Positions 60,649-64,000 of a stretch of 64,000 bases of DNA are shown one piece after another. Below the pieces are notes generated by a model. It was not told the origin of the DNA, ran no database searches, and worked only from the letters and a program-made list of their open reading frames with translations. Within the stretch, counting starts at the first letter, position 1. The number at the start of each line of letters is the position of its first letter. Source of the DNA: Protula sp. h YS-2021 (lineage: Eukaryota; Annelida; Polychaeta; Sabellida; Serpulidae); contig OX457031.1 in NCBI GenBank assembly GCA_949752745.1, positions 5,538,849 through 5,602,848 on the forward strand, written 5' to 3'. Position numbers and translations under genes: made by a program.

Positions 60649-63300
60649 TCATATCAATGTACAGTGGTATTCTCGGTAAAGTGTGGTGACTGTTTGAATC
60701 ACGTTCCACAAGAATGACGTGTGCTGTTGTGTGCTGGTGTTGATTTGATCACGTGTGTAAACAAGGTGCTGGCCAAACGCCAAGTGCTGGAGCTGTCTCT
60801 TATTATCGCTCAGCCATGCCCTGATCTGGTGACACAGTGACATCATGACCCTCTGCTTCTGTCGGCTCGGATGGGCGTCCCCCTCGTCGTCCTGGCTGTG
60901 GAACAAGACGTCCTCGAGGTGGTAGGGACCAGCCCCCCGGCTTCCACTCTCTCCTCCAACTCTGCGTAGATTCGTTCGGTGACGTCGAACACGTTTCCCG
61001 AGAGTAAGGGCCGGTGTTCGGAAAGCACTTGTAACAAACACGTTTTCAGCATGTAGGATGTGATGAAATCTTCGCTGTTAATACCGTGTGCTAGTCGCAG
61101 TGACGTCACATCACGAGGACAGCAAATGGACGCTAGCCGCACGGCTTTGGCCGCGATGAAACCTTGCTTTATGTACGCCGGAAGTGACGTCATAAGCGCC
61201 CGTTCTGCTGTGGAATGAGACACAGCCAGACGGAAGTTATATGGATCACGCCGCGACGTTTTGGTGATGAGGTGGTAATCCTGTTGATCCATGCCCTCTG
61301 GCAGAGTGACACCGGCCACATAACCTGGATAGGCGAAGGCGGGGACGAGATCCACGCTTACCACCATATCCTTGAATACTGGCCCCCTCCAGAGCAAGTG
61401 CAGATAGGAAATCTTGTACTTGAGCGTCAGGGCGTATCGATGCAGATGTAGACAACCGAAGCGATGGCCTTCACAGACCAACTTTGATAAATGTTTTTGA
61501 ATCGTGTCATAGAAAGAGCTAGACACTTTCCTGGCGTTGAGGAAGCCGTCATCGTTGCATAGGTTACTCCAGGGGGACAGCCCACGCACTCGTATCTTAC
61601 CCACGGAAGCGGAATCGCTTAAAATCTCCAGCGCTTCGTCGTCATGGAACACGCAGACAATGTCCACCTCGTCCGGCATGTACGTCTTTGTCCCGCTGCC
61701 GTACTTCCGGCAACTTCCGCCTCGAACCGGAAGTGGGCGTCGGCGGAAGTTGCCGAAATGGAAGCCGATAGGCCGCGGATGGCGGAGAGAACACTGTAGA
61801 GGATCCGCGCGCTTTCCGGGTGCGAATTCGTCTCCGCACACGAGGTGATCAGCTCGTGAAGGTATTCAGGTCGCGGGCTTGCCCGGATGTTGCTGTGTGA
61901 CTCGGATGTGGTTTTTGACCCGGATGTTGTTGTGTGACCCGGATATTGGTGCTGCAGGCTTTCTGGTAATCGTACCACTTTGTGAAACTGTTAAGTCTTA
62001 GTTCAGATTGCACTGTCACGGATTTTGGAACCTTCGAGGAAATTAATGTAAAAATCTCATGATCTCTGCAAGCAACTTGAAGAGCATTTATTCCAGTACC
62101 GTCGGTTCCAGTGACGCTGTTTCTCGATGCAAAGTACATAATCCATGGCTTGACTCCCAGCCTGACGGAGCACGTCAGAGGGCTTTCGCCTACGTAACCA
62201 TAGTGATTGAGATCGTTCTCTAGCTCGGCCATTTCCGTGTGGCTGCCGAGGAGTTGGAGTATTTCCGGCGCGTGGCTGTGAGCTATGGCGTACTGCAGGG
62301 GTGTCATCCCGCGCCATAGCGCGCCCGCGTTTGCCTTGTGTTTGAGAAGAAGCCGCACCTTATCTGCGGAGTTCATGCGCACTGCGCAGTGCAAGGCGCT
62401 CTCCCCTCCCGCAAAGGCGCTGTTGGCTTGTGCGCCGTGCTGGAGCAGCTTTTGGCAGATGTGCGCCGGGCATAGCTCGGTGGCAAGCGCCAGTGTGTGC
62501 GGCGCTGTGTTCACACAGCCCACTGCCTGGAGCAACAAATTCAGGCCTTCGTCCAGAAAGAACTGCTCGCGGAACGTACTCGTGTTGCCGCACTCTCCCA
62601 AAAATGACGTCACAAGGCTTTCCCCTGCATTGTTTAATAAATTCAAACTGGGTTTGACTTTTGAGCTGTGGATAAATGTACGGAGCAAATTTAGGTCATT
62701 TTCACCCTGTCTTTGTGCGGCTAGGGCAACAAATTTGTGCACAGTTGCATTTCCGCACTGTCTTGTATAGCTGAATTGCATCTGTTATCTTTAAGAATAT
62801 GAGCGATAATTGGGGAACAGTCAAATTCAATGGCTACGTGCAACGCTGTACGGCCTTGTAGGTCTTGCTGATTAATGTCACAGTCGTTGCTGAGCATTAG
62901 AATCCGGACCACATCGATCCGTTTGTGCCACGACGCGCGGTGGAGAGCCGTCTGGCCGGCTATGTCCTGCCGGTTTACGTCACATCGGTCATCGCGGAGA
63001 AGTAGTTGCACAACGGCTGTGTGGCCGCGTCCGGATTGCCGCATGCAGCGGAGTGTGTCCATGCTGATCCGGACAGTTGATGTCCGCGCTGGCGCACTGA
63101 GTCAGGGTCTCAGCAGGGCGGGTGTTCCCGCGCGCACACGCGCAATGCAGAGGCGTCATGCCATGCTTATCCTGCAAAGTGACGTCACACTTCCGGTGCC
63201 GTGTGAGTGCTTCCACAACCTTGCCATGATCCCGTGCCGCTGCTAGACTAAGGGCGGTCAGCCCAAAGTTGTCCTTGACATTAACATCGCAAGGAGAACT
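60649..63300 (-). CDS. Ankyrin-repeat / Mab-21 (cGAS-like receptor) nucleotidyltransferase, frame-interrupted
   Basis: One long coding stretch runs from about 63,300 to a stop at 60,649-60,651, broken by five frame changes (near 63,045, 62,770, 61,900, 61,715 and 60,935) but no in-frame stops within blocks. The N-terminal part has at least nine ankyrin repeats (DKHGMTPLHCACARGN, DIAGQTALHRAS, DLQGRTALHVAIE, GGESALHCAVRMNSADKVRL, RGMTPLQYAIAHSHAPEI). The C-terminal part is a Mab-21/cGAS-like fold: the GS motif and first acidic pair (GSGTKTYMPDEVDIV, about 61,656-61,702), the third acidic residue in VVSVDLVPAF (about 61,340-61,370), then INSEDFITSYMLKTCLL. The triad ExD plus D is intact. cGAS-like receptors sense nucleic acid and make cyclic dinucleotides for STING; activity here is inferred. 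Four frame changes fit one-base deletions and one an insertion, so assembly error is likely. The N-terminus is cut at the repeat block at 63,300. Confidence 0.8.
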
Positions 63301-64000
63301 TTTTTTTTTTTTGGGAGGGAGGGAGGAGCGTGGCGCCTCTTTTATGCGTGTTGGGGGTGGGGGGTTACCTGGTTATCATGACGCTCGTTTCCCCCAGTTA
63401 CCATGGTACCTTTGTCATGCGTATTTTTTTTTATTGGGAGGGAGGGAGGGAGCCTCTTTTATGCGTGTTGGGGGCGGGGGTTACCTGGTTACCATGACGC
63501 TCGTTTCCCCAGTTACCATGGTACCTTTGTCATGCGTGTTTGTTTTTTTTTTTTTTGAGGGAGGGAGGGAGGGAGCCGTGGCGCCTCTTTTATGCGTGTT
63601 GGGGGCGGGGGTTACCTGGTTACCATGACGCTCGTTTCCCCAGTTACCATGGTACCTTGTTTTTTTTTTTTTTGTTTTTTTTTTTTGAGGGAGGGAGGGA
63701 GGGAGCCGTGGCGCCTCGATATGCGTGTTGGGGGGGGGGGTGGGGGGTTACCTGGTTACCATGACGCTGTTCCCCCCAGTTATCGCATTTTTATGTGATA
63801 TCCCTTCTGCCTTGATAACTTAGAGTCCAGATTTTTCGAGTATTTCCAGCAGTTTCGGGCCACTTTTGCTATCCTTGCTTTTTCGTACTTTTTTAACGCT
63901 TTACCACCTGTTCCCACCGCTTGGGGTACAAGGGGTAGGAGGATGCGGAGGAGGAAGGGGGGGGGGGTTGGTGATTGCAAAAACAATGCTGTCGGAAAGA
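63301..64000. repeat. G-rich 115-bp tandem repeat block, right copy
   Basis: Four tandem copies (starting near 63,301, 63,427, 63,541 and 63,661) of the unit described at 59,640-60,090 are followed by the same tail of about 210 bp to the window end. It abuts the ankyrin coding sequence exactly, so it either interrupts the gene or lies in an intron. Confidence 0.9.

Noticed and set aside
63301..64000. Gly/Arg-rich plus-strand frames in the G-rich repeat block
   Set aside because: Repeat-derived frames with no domain; the same peptide recurs with each 115-bp unit.

Overview
The window looks like nuclear DNA of an invertebrate animal, most probably a lophotrochozoan and plausibly a bivalve mollusc. 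The DNA is AT-rich. Genes are split into short exons with GT-AG introns. The gene content also fits: a secreted C1q protein, a MEGF-like scavenger receptor and an ankyrin/cGAS-like protein are families known to be expanded in bivalves. The species cannot be named from sequence alone. Most of the window is intron, decayed transposon and minisatellite.

Layout. 1-214: last exon of an unidentified gene (+). 2446-4891: complete six-exon secreted protein (-) with signal peptide, coiled coil, SUEL/rhamnose-binding lectin domain and C1q domain. 7.8-14.8 kb: decayed BEL/Pao LTR retrotransposon with both LTRs and a nested MITE-like insert. 15,581-21,559: SLC17 (sialin-like) transporter (-), nine exons mapped, first exon not found, with a LINE 3' end in one intron. 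28,008-33,284: MEGF-like single-pass receptor (-) with an ITIM-like tail; at least four in-frame stops make it a likely pseudogene. 38.7-40.9 kb: BEL/Pao LTR-gag fragment, abutting a LINE reverse transcriptase (-) at 41.2-42.5 kb.

43,633-53,505 is the most unusual part: a roughly 9.9-kb near-symmetrical palindrome with arms of about 3.9 kb around a 2-kb centre. The centre holds two convergent compact genes, a PC4/SUB1-domain protein and a C2H2 zinc-finger protein. Each has a TATA box, and both sit just inside an arm. The arms hold mirrored arrays of CRE (TGACGTCA) sites, tRNA-like units, G/C runs and a CAACATGTT array. No transposase is visible. It resembles a giant fold-back mobile element or an integrated viral relic.

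55,891-59,468: 5' exons of an SLC49A4 (DIRC2)-like transporter (+). 60,649-63,300: an ankyrin-repeat protein fused to a Mab-21/cGAS-like nucleotidyltransferase (-) with all three catalytic acidic residues present, bracketed by direct repeats.

Many apparent frameshifts in otherwise good exons are single-base deletions, and the palindrome arms also differ largely by one-base gaps. Part of the gene breakage is therefore probably residual long-read assembly error rather than decay. The in-frame substitution stops in the MEGF-like gene are not explained this way.
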